Positions 12,552 through 22,500 of a DNA stretch of 64,000 nucleotides are shown here, piece by piece (position 1 is the first letter of the stretch; each line of letters starts with the position of its first letter). The notes under the pieces are model-generated. The model was not told where the DNA came from. It ran no database searches and worked only from the letters and a program-made list of their open reading frames with translations. The DNA comes from Caulochytrium protostelioides (lineage: Eukaryota; Chytridiomycota; Caulochytriomycetes; Caulochytriales; Caulochytriaceae). The position numbers and the translations under genes are program-made. Location: contig ML014135.1 of assembly GCA_003615045.1 (NCBI GenBank), forward strand, positions 1-64,000. The letters run 5' to 3'.

Positions 12552-12889
12552 TCGGCGTCGGCGGCCCGCGTCGACGGCGCCGCGAGGGACTGCAGCCAGC
12601 GTTGGATGGCGTGGCGCGCGGCGACCCAGACGGCGCGCGGCCGGCTCATGAACACATTCAAGCAGGGCTCGCGGAAGTCGCGGGCGGCGTCGGCCGCCGA
12701 GAGCGCGCCGTCAGCATGGAAAGCCCACGGCGCGCGGTCGGCCAGCTCGGCGAGATCGATGGCATAGGCGCCGATGGCCGACGCGCAGCGCGGCGCCCGG
12801 TCCGCATACGCGATCACGCCGAAGGGGATGTTGTGCAGCGTAAAGTCGGCGTCGGCGCTGACATCGGCCAGCGTAAAGGTCTCCGCCAT
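11333..12889 (-). CDS. FAH: Fumarylacetoacetase
   Basis: It encodes 518 residues and hydrolyses 4-fumarylacetoacetate to fumarate and acetoacetate, the last step of tyrosine catabolism in the cytosol. The active-site blocks match mammalian FAH in order: DYTDFYASKEHATRAG (metal Asp and catalytic His), then FELELAAWVGG (metal Glu pair), then LLNDWSARDIQAYEAVPLGP (metal Asp and substrate Arg), then GKSFGSTVSPW. The C-terminal NGCNLRPGDVLGTGT and DGDELILTARC segments also fit. It is about 100 residues longer than the mammalian enzyme because of two insertions. One is an Ala-Asp run at ~110-130, between the N-terminal domain and the catalytic domain, coded by (gcgtcg)n. The other is a Gly/Asp/Glu-rich loop at roughly 300-340. 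The start is MAETF at 12889 (context aacATGg). It is divergent from the thymine-DNA glycosylase gene. Confidence 0.96.
12511..12572 (-). repeat. (gcgtcg)n hexanucleotide repeat inside FAH
   Basis: Interrupted tandem hexamers (gcgtcg, with gccggc variants) encode the Ala-Asp run in the FAH interdomain linker. Length changes are in frame and probably tolerated. Confidence 0.85.
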
Positions 12890-13553
12890 GTTGGGTGAGC
12901 CGTGTCGAGCAATCGGTGGAGAGCGAGACGTGAGCGCGGCGATCAAGCCATCTCCGGCTCCGATCGAGACGATTGGTGATCTCTCCTAGTGGCGAAGTCT
13001 ACGACGGCGAGGTCGATGACGGGGAAGGAGACGACCGGGATGGCGACGGCGATCACGACCACGCGGCCGCCATGCTCGAGCTCGAGCGCTTTGCATAGCT
13101 TGGCATGCCGACGTCGCGAAGGCTCGGCCGTGCTGCCGGCGCCTCCGGATGAGGTCGTCCGCCCCGCGAGGGCCGCGTGCCGGGGCGGCGTGCCGAGGGG
13201 CGGGTCGCGTTGCGGCGGGCATGATCGCTCGCCGGCCAGGGGTCCGGTTGCCGCCGCCGCTGCCCGCCTGCGGCGCCGTCGCGAAGGCCAGCGGCGGCGT
13301 TCCTTCCATCAGCGATACGGTATCCCAGGCTGCCGCCGACGGCGACGCCACATGGGCGGGAGCATGACGCATCGCCCCGGCCTCACGTGGCACCGTCCAC
13401 GTGGCGACCCTGTCCGGGATACCCCCTGGGTCTCTGCCACGTGTCCCACCCGCAGTCCCGGGCCGATCACGTCGCCGCGCCTGTCGCTCTCCGTGATCGC
13501 CGTAGCCCATTCCATTCCATCCGATTGGGTCTAGCTGGCTGAGAGCGACGATC
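12890..13553. promoter_or_regulatory. Shared divergent promoter of FAH and TDG with three CACGTG boxes
   Basis: These 664 bp separate the two divergent start codons. Three perfect CACGTG palindromes lie at 13384-13389, 13398-13403 and 13438-13443, within 60 bp and 111-170 bp before the glycosylase ATG. CACGTG is the E-box core bound by bHLH factors such as Cbf1, Pho4 and USF. No gene is recognised inside the region. Confidence 0.5.
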
Positions 13554-14822
13554 ATGCCGGTGACGCGCTCGCGCCGCGCTGCCGCCGCCGCGGCCCTGCA
13601 GTCGCCGCCGCCGCCACCGCTGCAGTCGCCGCCGACGCCGCCGTCCATCAAGCGCTCACGATCGTCCCCCATCATCAAAGCCGAGCCCATGGCTGGCGGC
13701 GCCGCCGTCGCCATGCCGACGGCGACCGCCACGCCGACGGCGCCGCGGTCCCGGGTGCCGCTCACCGGCGTGCCCGACCACCTCGCAGACGGCCTCGACA
13801 TCCTCATCTGCGGCATCAATCCCGGCATCCGGAGCGCGACGGAGGGCCGCCACTTCGCGCACCCGACTAACCACTTCTACCCGGCGCTGCACGCTGCGGG
13901 CCTCACGCCGCGCCGGGTGGCGCCCGTCGACGACGAGACGCTGCTCTGGCAGCGGGCACCCTTCCCGCGCATCGGACTCACCAATCTTTGCCGCCGCCCG
14001 ACCGTGCAGGCGAGCGAGCTCGTGGCCGACGACTACAGCCGCGGCACGCCCATGCTGCATGCCAAGCTCGCCCGGTACCGCCCCCGCGTCTGTTGCTTTG
14101 TCGGCAAGGGCATCGCCCACGCCTTCGAAGCGATCGCCGTGCCGGCTGAGCCTGCCAAGCGGCGACGGACGGCGGCGGCGGCCGCGACGACGCCGACGGC
14201 GTTGGCGACCGGAGAAACCGAGCGGAAGCGGCAGGCTGCCCTGACCATCCGCGTGCCCGCGAGCCTGCCGTGGCGGGACGACGCGTCCGACGGCGTCGGC
14301 CTCCTGCCCTACCTCATTCAGCACGCGGCGCCTCCCGCGACGCCCGGCGGCGCCACGCCCATCAAGACGGAGCCGACGGCGACGCGGCGTCGCTGTTCAC
14401 CATACTTTGCCGCTCGCACGGCGCCGGCGCCGCCGATCAAGCGTGAGCCGGTGTCCGAGCCTGCCGTGGTCGACGTGCCCGTGGACATGCACGCGGATCC
14501 ATCGTCGCCGTCGCCGCCGCTATTGCCGTCGCTGCCGCCGCTGGTGACGTTCTTTTGGAGTACCCCGAGCACGAGCGCGCGCGTGACGCACTTCCGACTC
14601 GCGGACAAGGCGGCGGCGCTGGCGCAGCTCCGCGCCTTTGTCGACTGGCTGCGCGGCCCGGGCGCCGACGCGGCGCTCGCGCGCGGCATCCTGGATGCGG
14701 ACCCTCGAGACGTCAAGCCCGATGTGAAGCAAGACGCGAGCGATGGTGTCGCGAACGACCACCGGGCCGACGATGACGGCCTCGTCGCGCGGACGTTCCG
14801 GCTCGTGCCGTCGCCCGGCTAA
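13554..14822 (+). CDS. TDG: G/T (U) mismatch-specific thymine-DNA glycosylase, TDG/Mug family
   Basis: It encodes 422 residues of the uracil-DNA glycosylase superfamily, family 2. These enzymes flip and excise T or U from G mismatches, and in animals also 5-formyl- and 5-carboxylcytosine, in the nucleus. Motif 1, ILICGINPGIRSATEG, carries the water-activating Asn in GINPG (TDG N140). It is followed by HPTNHFYPALHAAGL, aligned with the human GPGNHFWKCLF segment. The FPRIGLTNLCRRPT and PRVCCFVGKGIAHAFEAI segments follow. The recognition loop appears late as PSTSARVTHF, the counterpart of human PSSSARCAQF. The fold is split by a ~110-residue insertion (about residues 200-310) of low complexity. 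The protein holds three psi-K-x-E motifs (IKAEP, IKTEP and IKREP), which resemble SUMO acceptor sites. The N-terminal 70 residues are Pro/Ala-rich and basic. Confidence 0.9.
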   Translation: MPVTRSRRAAAAAALQSPPPPPLQSPPTPPSIKRSRSSPIIKAEPMAGGAAVAMPTATATPTAPRSRVPLTGVPDHLADGLDILICGINPGIRSATEGRHFAHPTNHFYPALHAAGLTPRRVAPVDDETLLWQRAPFPRIGLTNLCRRPTVQASELVADDYSRGTPMLHAKLARYRPRVCCFVGKGIAHAFEAIAVPAEPAKRRRTAAAAATTPTALATGETERKRQAALTIRVPASLPWRDDASDGVGLLPYLIQHAAPPATPGGATPIKTEPTATRRRCSPYFAARTAPAPPIKREPVSEPAVVDVPVDMHADPSSPSPPLLPSLPPLVTFFWSTPSTSARVTHFRLADKAAALAQLRAFVDWLRGPGADAALARGILDADPRDVKPDVKQDASDGVANDHRADDDGLVARTFRLVPSPG

Positions 14823-15627
14823 CTCATGGGTATTGTGCTCAGCACCCGCAACATGAGAATTCCGCGCGATGGCGTTCTAGACGACGCACCAGATGATGGG
14901 ACGGCGGGGCGGCGAGATCGGCGGATCGCGACTATGCTAGGCTTCCGTCGCAACCGGTCCTGTCGGAGTTTCAATCGGATCGGCGGCGGCGGCGGCGTCC
15001 GAAGGGGGGCCTTCGCTGGCCTCGACCATCGGAAGTCAGAAAAGAATAAAGGGGTCGCCCGTTCCCAGCCGCGGCGTCCGAATCCGATCGGGCGTGAGCG
15101 CGGCGCGTCATACGGCAGGATCATCCCATGGATGCCGCCTGCACGTGTTGTGGTGTCGTTTCAAGGCCCACGGAAGCGTTGAGCGCCCGGTCGTAAGGGC
15201 CAGGAGGCGGGAAGCGGCGAGCCAAGATCGGCAAGCCGAGCGCACGGCCGCCTCCCCACGGCGCACGGCCGTCTGAACCCAACGCCGGCAGCCGCATACG
15301 GCGCCTTGGTTGGCGGACGCCAGCATCGCTGGGCCTCCAGATGGCGGCACGACGATCTCCTCGATAGACCAAGACCAGGGTCGAGTATGGCGAGCGCAGC
15401 GATTTTAGTGCATTTGGCGGCTCAAGGGTGTGTCGTCGATGATGTGCCTCCTTAAATACTCCTGTGGATCGCTGGTTCGAGCAGGCGTGACGGACTCGGA
15501 TCTTTGCGCCGTCCTCCCAGCTTCTCTTTAGAGCGTTGATACGCCCTCCCGCTGCCGTCCTTCGTCGCGCTCATCCCCCTACCCCATCCGTCTTTCGTGA
15601 GAGAAGCAGATCTCGTCCGTGACCGCA
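14823..15627. other. 805-bp intergenic region, nothing recognised
   Basis: It holds the glycosylase 3' region and presumably the promoter of the secreted protein gene. A TTCGA-containing stretch near 15475 was checked for a tRNA T-arm, but its stem does not pair. No convincing reading frame is present. Confidence 0.5.
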
Positions 15628-16413
15628 ATGCGTATGTCTCTGAGCCGCCTCGGGCTCGGCCTGCTGGTCGCCGTCCCGCTGGGATTGATCCCAAGCGTGC
15701 TGGGCGGCGTCCCCGTCTACGAGGAGACGTGGGAGTCGCCGCAGATGAACTACTGTGGCACGCTGGGTGCGTGCAATCAGATCATTACGGGCGCCAAGCT
15801 CAAGTCACAGCTCTACTCGCTACAGCAGACGGCGATCATGTATCTGCGCGTGATCCAGCCGTACGTGGCCGAGGTGGAGCGGCTGCTGACGACGACGACG
15901 CCGACCGCCACGAACGCGGCGGCGACGACCACGACGACTGGCACGAGCACGGCACCGGCGCCGACGAGCACGATGGTCACCGAGGTCTTCTATAAGTACT
16001 CGGTGGCCGGGTTCTTCCCGATGGTGAACAGCTACGCGAAGCTGACGATCCCCGACAGCTGGCCGCTGCTCGACACGTCGATCAATATGCCCGTTAACGT
16101 CTCCGCGCACCTGTTCTTTGGCGGCAAGATGTTCAACACGACGTCGCGGTTGTGGAGCGCGAGTCCGCAGCTCTACGTGCCGAGCCGCAGTCTCCAGGTG
16201 ACGGTCGTCAACGGCAACGTCACGAGCTTCGACTGGACGCCGACGAGCTGCACGCTCAGCCTGAACGAGGAGATCGACGGCATCTGCTCTGATACCTGTC
16301 TCGGCTACAACTGCACCATCAACGTCTTTGTCGGGTGGTCGGGCACCGACTCCGGCGGCCACGCCCTCGACAGCATCGACCGCGACGTCTGGAACCTCCA
16401 GGAAGCCTTCTAG
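15628..16413 (+). CDS. Secreted cysteine-containing glycoprotein of unknown function
   Basis: It encodes 261 residues. The N-terminus is a clear signal peptide: MRMSLSRLG, then a hydrophobic core of Leu/Val/Ala/Gly, with probable cleavage after the VLGG region. The mature part has two cysteines near the start (NYCGTLGACNQ), a Thr/Ala/Pro linker at about residues 90-115 that looks O-glycosylated, and four cysteines near the end (SCTLS, ICSDTC, GYNC). N-glycosylation sequons include NVS, NTTS, NVTS and NCT. There is no hydrophobic tail, so neither a GPI anchor nor a C-terminal membrane span is expected. I do not recognise the family; disulfide-bonded extracellular or cell-surface protein is an inference. 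The ATG at 15628 is the first in frame (a GTG three codons earlier is not used in eukaryotes). A second ATG two codons on would give the same signal peptide. Confidence 0.75.
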   Translation: MRMSLSRLGLGLLVAVPLGLIPSVLGGVPVYEETWESPQMNYCGTLGACNQIITGAKLKSQLYSLQQTAIMYLRVIQPYVAEVERLLTTTTPTATNAAATTTTTGTSTAPAPTSTMVTEVFYKYSVAGFFPMVNSYAKLTIPDSWPLLDTSINMPVNVSAHLFFGGKMFNTTSRLWSASPQLYVPSRSLQVTVVNGNVTSFDWTPTSCTLSLNEEIDGICSDTCLGYNCTINVFVGWSGTDSGGHALDSIDRDVWNLQEAF

Positions 16414-16564
16414 AACCAGGACCCCCCGATCCTTCCGCATGACCGGGCGTTTCTGTGGTTTCTCTTTCTTTATTAGCTGTAAATACATCGATGGGTTATC
16501 GAACCCGGATGGCTTCGAGGGGGATGGGGAGTTGCAGGGTGGCGCGCTCATCGCCCCACGCGCG

Positions 16565-18619
16565 CTAGCCGGCCTTGTCTTTGCCCGGCGGCCCACGCAG
16601 GTCCGGAATCGGATACCGCCGGTCAGGCATATCAACGCCTATCGGGCCGGCTGACATGTGGAGAGACGCGTCGGCACGGTCGCTCCCGGGCGCCGCCGTA
16701 TACTCGGCGGCATAGGCGCGTCCCCGCAAGCCGCCGTCCGGCGGGGGCTTCGGCTGCGCCGCGGCCTTGGAGAAGGCGAAGCCGAGGACGCCGCAGACGA
16801 CGAGCACCGTGGCGGCGCCCTTGCTGGGCGTGAAGCACTGCGCGGCGTCGCGGTGGCAGAACGCGCCGTGGCTCATGCCGAACACGAGCACGGCTCGTAG
16901 CGCCTGCAGGATGCCGGTCGCGACGCCGCCGGTGTGCTCGAGCAGCTGGAAGTAGGTCAGGTTGTGGCCGAGCGCCGAGAGCACGAGCATCGCGTACAGC
17001 AGCAGCACGGTCGGGTCGCTGAGCGGCAGCGCCGCCAGGCTCGGCACGCTGAAGCACACCATCAGGGCGATCAGCATCCCGGACGCATACAGCCCGACCA
17101 GCCGGCACTGCCGCCGCGGCGTCGTCAGCGACGGGCCCCGCGTCATCAGGTACTCGTTCAGGTTGTACACGGACGCGTAGATCGCCGTACCGAGCAGCGT
17201 GATCGCGATGCCCAGCTGCGTCGTGCCGGACGGATCGGCCAGCCGCGCCGGCACGGCCGGCGACGCCATCGTGGCAGCGGCGGCGGCGGCGGCCTTTTCG
17301 GCCGAAGACGGCAGCCCCGCGAGCAGTTTGCCCGGTGGCGGAGCGGGACCAACGGCCGGCATGCCATGAACGGCGGCGGCGGCCGGGGCGGCGGGCGCGG
17401 TGCCGTGCAAGGGCTTGCCGAGAGCGCTGACGCCGAGGCCGACCGTGATGACCCACACGGCGGCCCACTGCGCGGGCGCCAAGCGCTTGCCGAGACCGAC
17501 GCGCGCCATGACGGCGGTGAAGACGATCACGCTCGCGTAGAGGACCTGGTAGAGTCCGCTGCCGATGAAGAAGAGGCCGACGGTGAGGACCGTGTTGCCG
17601 AGGACGTCGAGGACGGCGACGAGGCGGACGGGCGTGTGGTCTGTCCGGGCGGGCCGGGGCGGCGGGTCGCCCGGCGCGGCGGCCGGCGCGTCCGGGTCCG
17701 GCAGGAGGCCCACGAGCGCCATCCCCAGGTACGTCGTCAGCACCGTCAGCAGACTCCGCGCGTCCGCCGCGTGCAGGTAGAAGAGGTACTGCGTGCCGAG
17801 GGTGCTGATGAGGCCCGTCGCCAGAAAGACGGCTTGGGCGATCAGCACCCCGGAGACGGAGGGCGGCGCGCGGCCGCTGCGGCGGTGAACGCCGCGGCTG
17901 TCACTCGCGCTGGCGGCGGTGGCGGCGGCGGCGGCAGCGGCAGCGGCAGGGCTCGGCTCCGGGCGCGCCATCGGATGGTGCGCCTCGGCGGCACACGGGT
18001 TCATGGCGGCCTCGAGCGGATCGAGCGCCGCGGCCGCCGACTGCCGCGCGGTCGCGGTGCTCAGATGCGGCGACGTGAGGCTCGAGGTGCCCGTCTGCCG
18101 CTCGACGCGCTCGGCCGTCGCCGCGGCATCGCGCGGCGTCGAGGCCGCGGACCCGGCAACCGACACCGTCGGCGACGCCGTCGCGGCGGCAAATCCGCCC
18201 AGCGGCGCGTACGGCGCCGCCCGGCCGGGTGCGGCCGCCATCGCGAGGCCAGCCGGGCCGTGGCCGTAGAGGTCGCCGGCGAGGCCGACGGCGAGACCCG
18301 ACGCGCCGGCGACGCTCGTGGCCGGCGGATGCGCCGCCCGCAGCCCGACCCGGCTGCCGCCGAGCGCCGGACCCGGGGATGGCGGCAGCGGCGGCGGCGG
18401 CAGCGGATGCGAGAGGGACGGCCACCAGGCCGTGGCAGCCGCTGGATGGGCGGCGGCGGCGGCGGGGCTGGCGCCGGCGTAGCGGACGACGGGCGAGCGC
18501 CGCGGCGCCATGGCGGCGGCGGCGGCCGTCGTCGTCACGGGCGCGCTGGCCGAGGCGGCGCTGAACGCGGACGTCCGCGGCGACAGGGCCGGAGGGCGGT
18601 CGTCGGGCCGCGGCGGCAT
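16565..18619 (-). CDS. Drug/metabolite-transporter superfamily protein, SLC35F-like
   Basis: It encodes 684 residues. The first ~260 are disordered and Ala/Pro-rich. Then come about nine or ten hydrophobic spans, for example VSGVLIAQAVFLATGLIS, GMALVGLL, GLFFIGSGLYQVLYASVIV, AAVWVITVGLGVSALG, LGIAITLLGTAIYASVYN, and three more before a short hydrophilic tail. The LYQVLYASVIVFTAVMARVG block followed by GKRLAPAQW matches the SLC35F6-type block (YQMLRGSVVLFTG...FLGRR) in the transporter at 39.75 kb, so the two belong to the same broad family. SLC35 proteins carry nucleotide sugars or other small metabolites across Golgi, ER or endolysosomal membranes; the substrate here cannot be told. The loop between the two 5-TM halves is enlarged and Ala/Pro-rich. 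The first in-frame ATG is at 18619 (MPPRPDD). It converges with the secreted-protein gene at 151 bp. Confidence 0.75.
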   Translation of the reverse strand: MPPRPDDRPPALSPRTSAFSAASASAPVTTTAAAAAMAPRRSPVVRYAGASPAAAAAHPAAATAWWPSLSHPLPPPPLPPSPGPALGGSRVGLRAAHPPATSVAGASGLAVGLAGDLYGHGPAGLAMAAAPGRAAPYAPLGGFAAATASPTVSVAGSAASTPRDAAATAERVERQTGTSSLTSPHLSTATARQSAAAALDPLEAAMNPCAAEAHHPMARPEPSPAAAAAAAAATAASASDSRGVHRRSGRAPPSVSGVLIAQAVFLATGLISTLGTQYLFYLHAADARSLLTVLTTYLGMALVGLLPDPDAPAAAPGDPPPRPARTDHTPVRLVAVLDVLGNTVLTVGLFFIGSGLYQVLYASVIVFTAVMARVGLGKRLAPAQWAAVWVITVGLGVSALGKPLHGTAPAAPAAAAVHGMPAVGPAPPPGKLLAGLPSSAEKAAAAAAATMASPAVPARLADPSGTTQLGIAITLLGTAIYASVYNLNEYLMTRGPSLTTPRRQCRLVGLYASGMLIALMVCFSVPSLAALPLSDPTVLLLYAMLVLSALGHNLTYFQLLEHTGGVATGILQALRAVLVFGMSHGAFCHRDAAQCFTPSKGAATVLVVCGVLGFAFSKAAAQPKPPPDGGLRGRAYAAEYTAAPGSDRADASLHMSAGPIGVDMPDRRYPIPDLRGPPGKDKAG

Positions 18620-19235
18620 GACCTCAGTGCGATCGAGACGGATCCTACGCCGGAGCGCGAGGCCGATCACGGGTGGTGGCCGCGGCGGGGTCCCGGGCTC
18701 GCTTGCCGCGACGGCCGTCGCTCGGTGACCACGGCGCGGGATCTCCGACGCAGGCCGAACGCGACCCCCGCGGATTCATCGACGGCCCCGGAGGCTGGGA
18801 TCGGAAGCGCGTCGGCCAGCCGTGGTTGGCCCCGTTGGCCGGGGGGTCGGATGCCAGGCCCGACGCGCGGTCGGGGCGAGGATGCCGAGCGATCCAGCCG
18901 GATCGGCGGCGTCGGCGAGAAGCGCGATCGATGAAGGGACAGCGCGGGCGGGCGCAGCGAGAGTGAGCAGCAGCAGCCAGCAGAAGTTCAGCAGAGACCA
19001 CGCACAGCGGTTCTCACTCAGGGCCACTCGCTTGGTTCGGTCGACCTCGAGGGAGCGGCCTAGGAGCGCGCGCGGATGCAGGATCGGTCCTTCGTGTCGT
19101 TCGATGTCTCTTCATCGAGCGTCGGGGCCGTCGTCGTCTTCGGACGCCTTTGGCCGCGGCGACGGCGCGGCATTCCCCCAAATTCGGCGCTTTCTCCTTT
19201 TTCGGGTTGGATGCGCAGCGCGGCAGCGGCGGCAG

Positions 19236-19267
<32 letters not shown>

Positions 19268-19561
19268 GCAGCCGGGCTCAGCGCGACGGCCGATCGACGC
19301 GCCATGGACACCGCCAGGAACGGTCTCAGGCGCTTTCCTGAAACCAGTTCGCCATCCCCGCTGAAACAACCGGCGCTGCGGTCGTCCGGGGCGCCGAGCC
19401 CCACGGGCTCCGCTGGGCGACACGCGGCATCGTCGCCAACGTGGCCGACACGGCGCTGCGTGCGGACGCGGGATTCGGTCGCCGTCAAGCAAGTCCAACA
19501 ACGTATGAAAAACTAAAAAAGAAAAAAAAGAAAACAAGAGAAAACACGGAAGACAATGATG
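18620..19561. other. 942-bp intergenic region with an A-rich tract
   Basis: It lies upstream of the DMT gene and downstream of the Reg1-like gene, both on the minus strand. An almost pure A/G tract (19506-19551, mostly A) lies just past the Reg1-like stop. On the transcribed strand it is a T-rich 3' flank. No gene is recognised; the region also contains a short Ala-type (ggc)n repeat near 19215-19260. Confidence 0.5.
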
Positions 19562-22500
19562 TTAGTTTTTCGCCATCGAGCGGCCCAGCCAGCCCAGGGT
19601 ATCCCAGACGCCTTCAACGACGTCCGCCACGCGGTCAAGCAGCCCGTACGGCGTTTCCAACCCCAGCATCCCGTCATCCAGCATGCCTTCGTTTTCGTCG
19701 TCGTCGGCGTCGTCGTCGTCTTCATTGACGCCGGCAGGGGTGCTGCGGCGCGACGGCGTCGCATGGTGCCCGGCGATGGCCGCGGACCACGGCGCCGCGT
19801 CACGAGCGCCGTCCACGCGCGCGGCCGACGTTGGCGCGGCCCGCGCATGGGACGGCTCGCTCTCGGCGTCGCTGGTATCGAAATGCGGGGCGTACGGCGG
19901 CGTCGTCATGCCACGCGCTTCGTCGTCCCCATCGCCTGTCGGCGACACGGCACGCGACGCCGCCGCGACGGATGGCGGCGTCTTCAGGGCGACGCCGCCG
20001 TCGGCGGCGCCGCCGGTCGCGGGCGCCGCGGGTGCCCGGGCAGCGGCCTCGGTGGCGGCCGTGGCGGCCTCGGGCTCGCCGGGCTCGCCCAGCGCGCCGC
20101 GGACGGATCGCACGATCGCGCGGTCGAGAAAGGTCGCGCCGCGGGGCAGCACCGCGTCCGCCGGATAGAAGCGGTCGTTGCTGGCGTCTTTCTTGGGCCG
20201 TGCGCTGGGCGTCGGGTGGGGCGGCGGGGGCGACAGCTGCGGCGCGGCGGGCGGCATCGGCGAGCTGGCGGCGGCGCTGGCGGCAGCACCAGGGGCATGG
20301 GCGGGGGCCGTGGTGGCCGCCGACGCGTCGGCCAGGTCGGTGGCACTGCCGCCGTCCGGCGCCTTGAGGGGCGCCGGCGGCAAGGGAATGGTATCGGAGC
20401 TGACGGAGCGGAGAGCCGACGGGGCGCCGCTTAACAAGGCCTGAGCGCCCGCGGGGGCGCCGTGGCCGTGGCCGTGGCCGTGACGATGGCCGTGGGGGTG
20501 GCCATGGGCGGCGGTCGTGCTGTGACGGGCGCTGAAGTAGTCGCCATAGCTGCTCGGGATCGGGCCGGCCGTCGCGGGCATCGGCGGCGGCGTGTGGCGT
20601 TGGCGCAGCAGCGCGCTCATCGAGACGTCGGTCGCCGAGGCCGAGGCCTGGCCGACGCGGGAGATGGGCGGCGCTTCCGGCGTCGGGTGCTGCAGCGAGG
20701 GGTGCAGGAAGTCCTCATCCTCGTCTTCGATACGGATGACGTTGAGCATGCGGCCATACCCGCGGGTGGGCTGCGGCGTCAGCGGCCGCGCCACGATCAG
20801 GGGACGACCCGGGGGAGTCGGAGACGCGGCGCCGGAGGGCCCGTGGCCCGCCACGTGCGAGGACAGTGGCCGCTGGGAGGAGTAATAGGAGTTCGGGTTC
20901 GCATAGAAACTGGCCTGGCCCGTCTGTTTCTGGATGTAGCGGTGGTCAAATGAGGCCGTGCGGTTCAAAGACGCGACATTCGTGTACGAGCCTGACGACC
21001 GGACGAGGCCGTGCGTGCTGCGAGGCTTGGAGGTGCCGTCGGCGTGAGCCGGCCATCCGTCGGCCGCGGACGCCGGCAGCGGCGATATCGGCGTGGAGGC
21101 CGACAGGGTCATTGCGGCGCCGGGGTCGATGGGCGCCGCTGCGGAGGCCGATGGCGCAGCATCGGTCATGGACGCCGTCGCCGGCCGAATGACGCCGCTC
21201 GAGTCGCTCGTGCCCATCGTCAAGCCGCCATCAGTGATCGAGGCCGACGCGGACGAGAGGGAGCCGGACTCGCAGGAGGAGCCCGAACAGTCGGACAGTG
21301 AGGAGGACGAGGACGTCGTGGAAAGCAGCGGAGCATTGGCGGGCCGGCCTCCCAACGAATGGGCGAGCTGCATACCGTGCATGCGGTCTGTCGATGTCGA
21401 CGGCGATGCCGCCGCGGACGACGCCGCGGACGACGCCGCAGCGCCGAAAGCGCCCACGGCCCCATCGGCGCCATCCAGCGACATGGCCGCCTCGTCATCC
21501 TCGTCGGCGTCGGCGTCATCGTCCTCGTCTTCGCGGGACGTCACGTCGCTCGTCGTATCGTCGAAGGGCTTGATGCGACGCTGCTCGACAAACGACTGGA
21601 AGCGGAGGGTCTTGCGGGCGACAGGCGCGAGGGGCGGCGAGCCGCCGCGGGTGAGGGAGAACCCGTCACGTGCCGGCAGCGCATCCTCGGCAGGGCCATG
21701 GGCCGCGTCATGGGCGGTGGTCGTGGCGGGCAAGGCGGCGGCGGCGTCAACAGCGGCGGCGGCGGCGGCAGCGGCAGCGGTGCCGCCAGAAGCGTCAGAC
21801 GACAGCGGTCCCGCCGTCAGCAGCAGACGGTACGGCGACGCGGGCGCGCCGGGCAAACCAAAGTCGTTGACAAAGAACTGAGCGCGGCGGCCCGTGACGG
21901 GAGGCGCAGTAGCGAGCGGCGGCGGCGGCGGCGGCGCCGTCGCGGAGGGCATGCCGCGGCCGTTGGCGCCGGTGGCGCTTGCGATTGCGGCCGGGTGTGC
22001 CGCGACGGCGGGCGCCAGGGTCATCTTGTCCGACAGCGCGGCGGCGGTCGTGGCCGCAAACTGGGTCGCGGGCGAAGCACCCAGTCCGGGCGTGCGCGTG
22101 ACAATGTTGCCCGTGAGGCCGGAGGGGCTCGGGACCGCGCCAGCGATCGAGACCGTGGCGGCAGTGGCAACGGACGTGGACACGAGGGCGACCGCCGTTG
22201 GATGAGACGGCGCGGCGGCGGCGGCGGCGGCGGCGGCATTGGCGGCAGCCGCGCCGCCACCGCCCATGGCCGGGGAGGCCGAGGAAAAGAAAGGCACCGC
22301 GACGGGATGCGAGGAGACGGCTGCCGACGTCGTCATCAGCGCGCCGGTCTTCTGGAGCTGGGCCTGGGCCTGGGCCTGCTGGGCACGGTAGACGCGGAAA
22401 AAGTCGTGGTAGGGCGCGCCGTGGGCACGGTCGCTGAGGGTCAAGCCGCGGGACTGGGCGCCGCCCGACAAGCCGCGGCCCCCAATGCGGCCGAGAGTGC

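Noticed and set aside
15470-15490. tRNA T-arm-like ggttcga
   Set aside because: The flanking stem does not pair and no D-arm, anticodon arm or acceptor stem can be built around it.
16934-18934. 666-codon plus-strand frame over the DMT transporter
   Set aside because: Shadow of the membrane-protein gene on the other strand; Arg-rich and without motifs.
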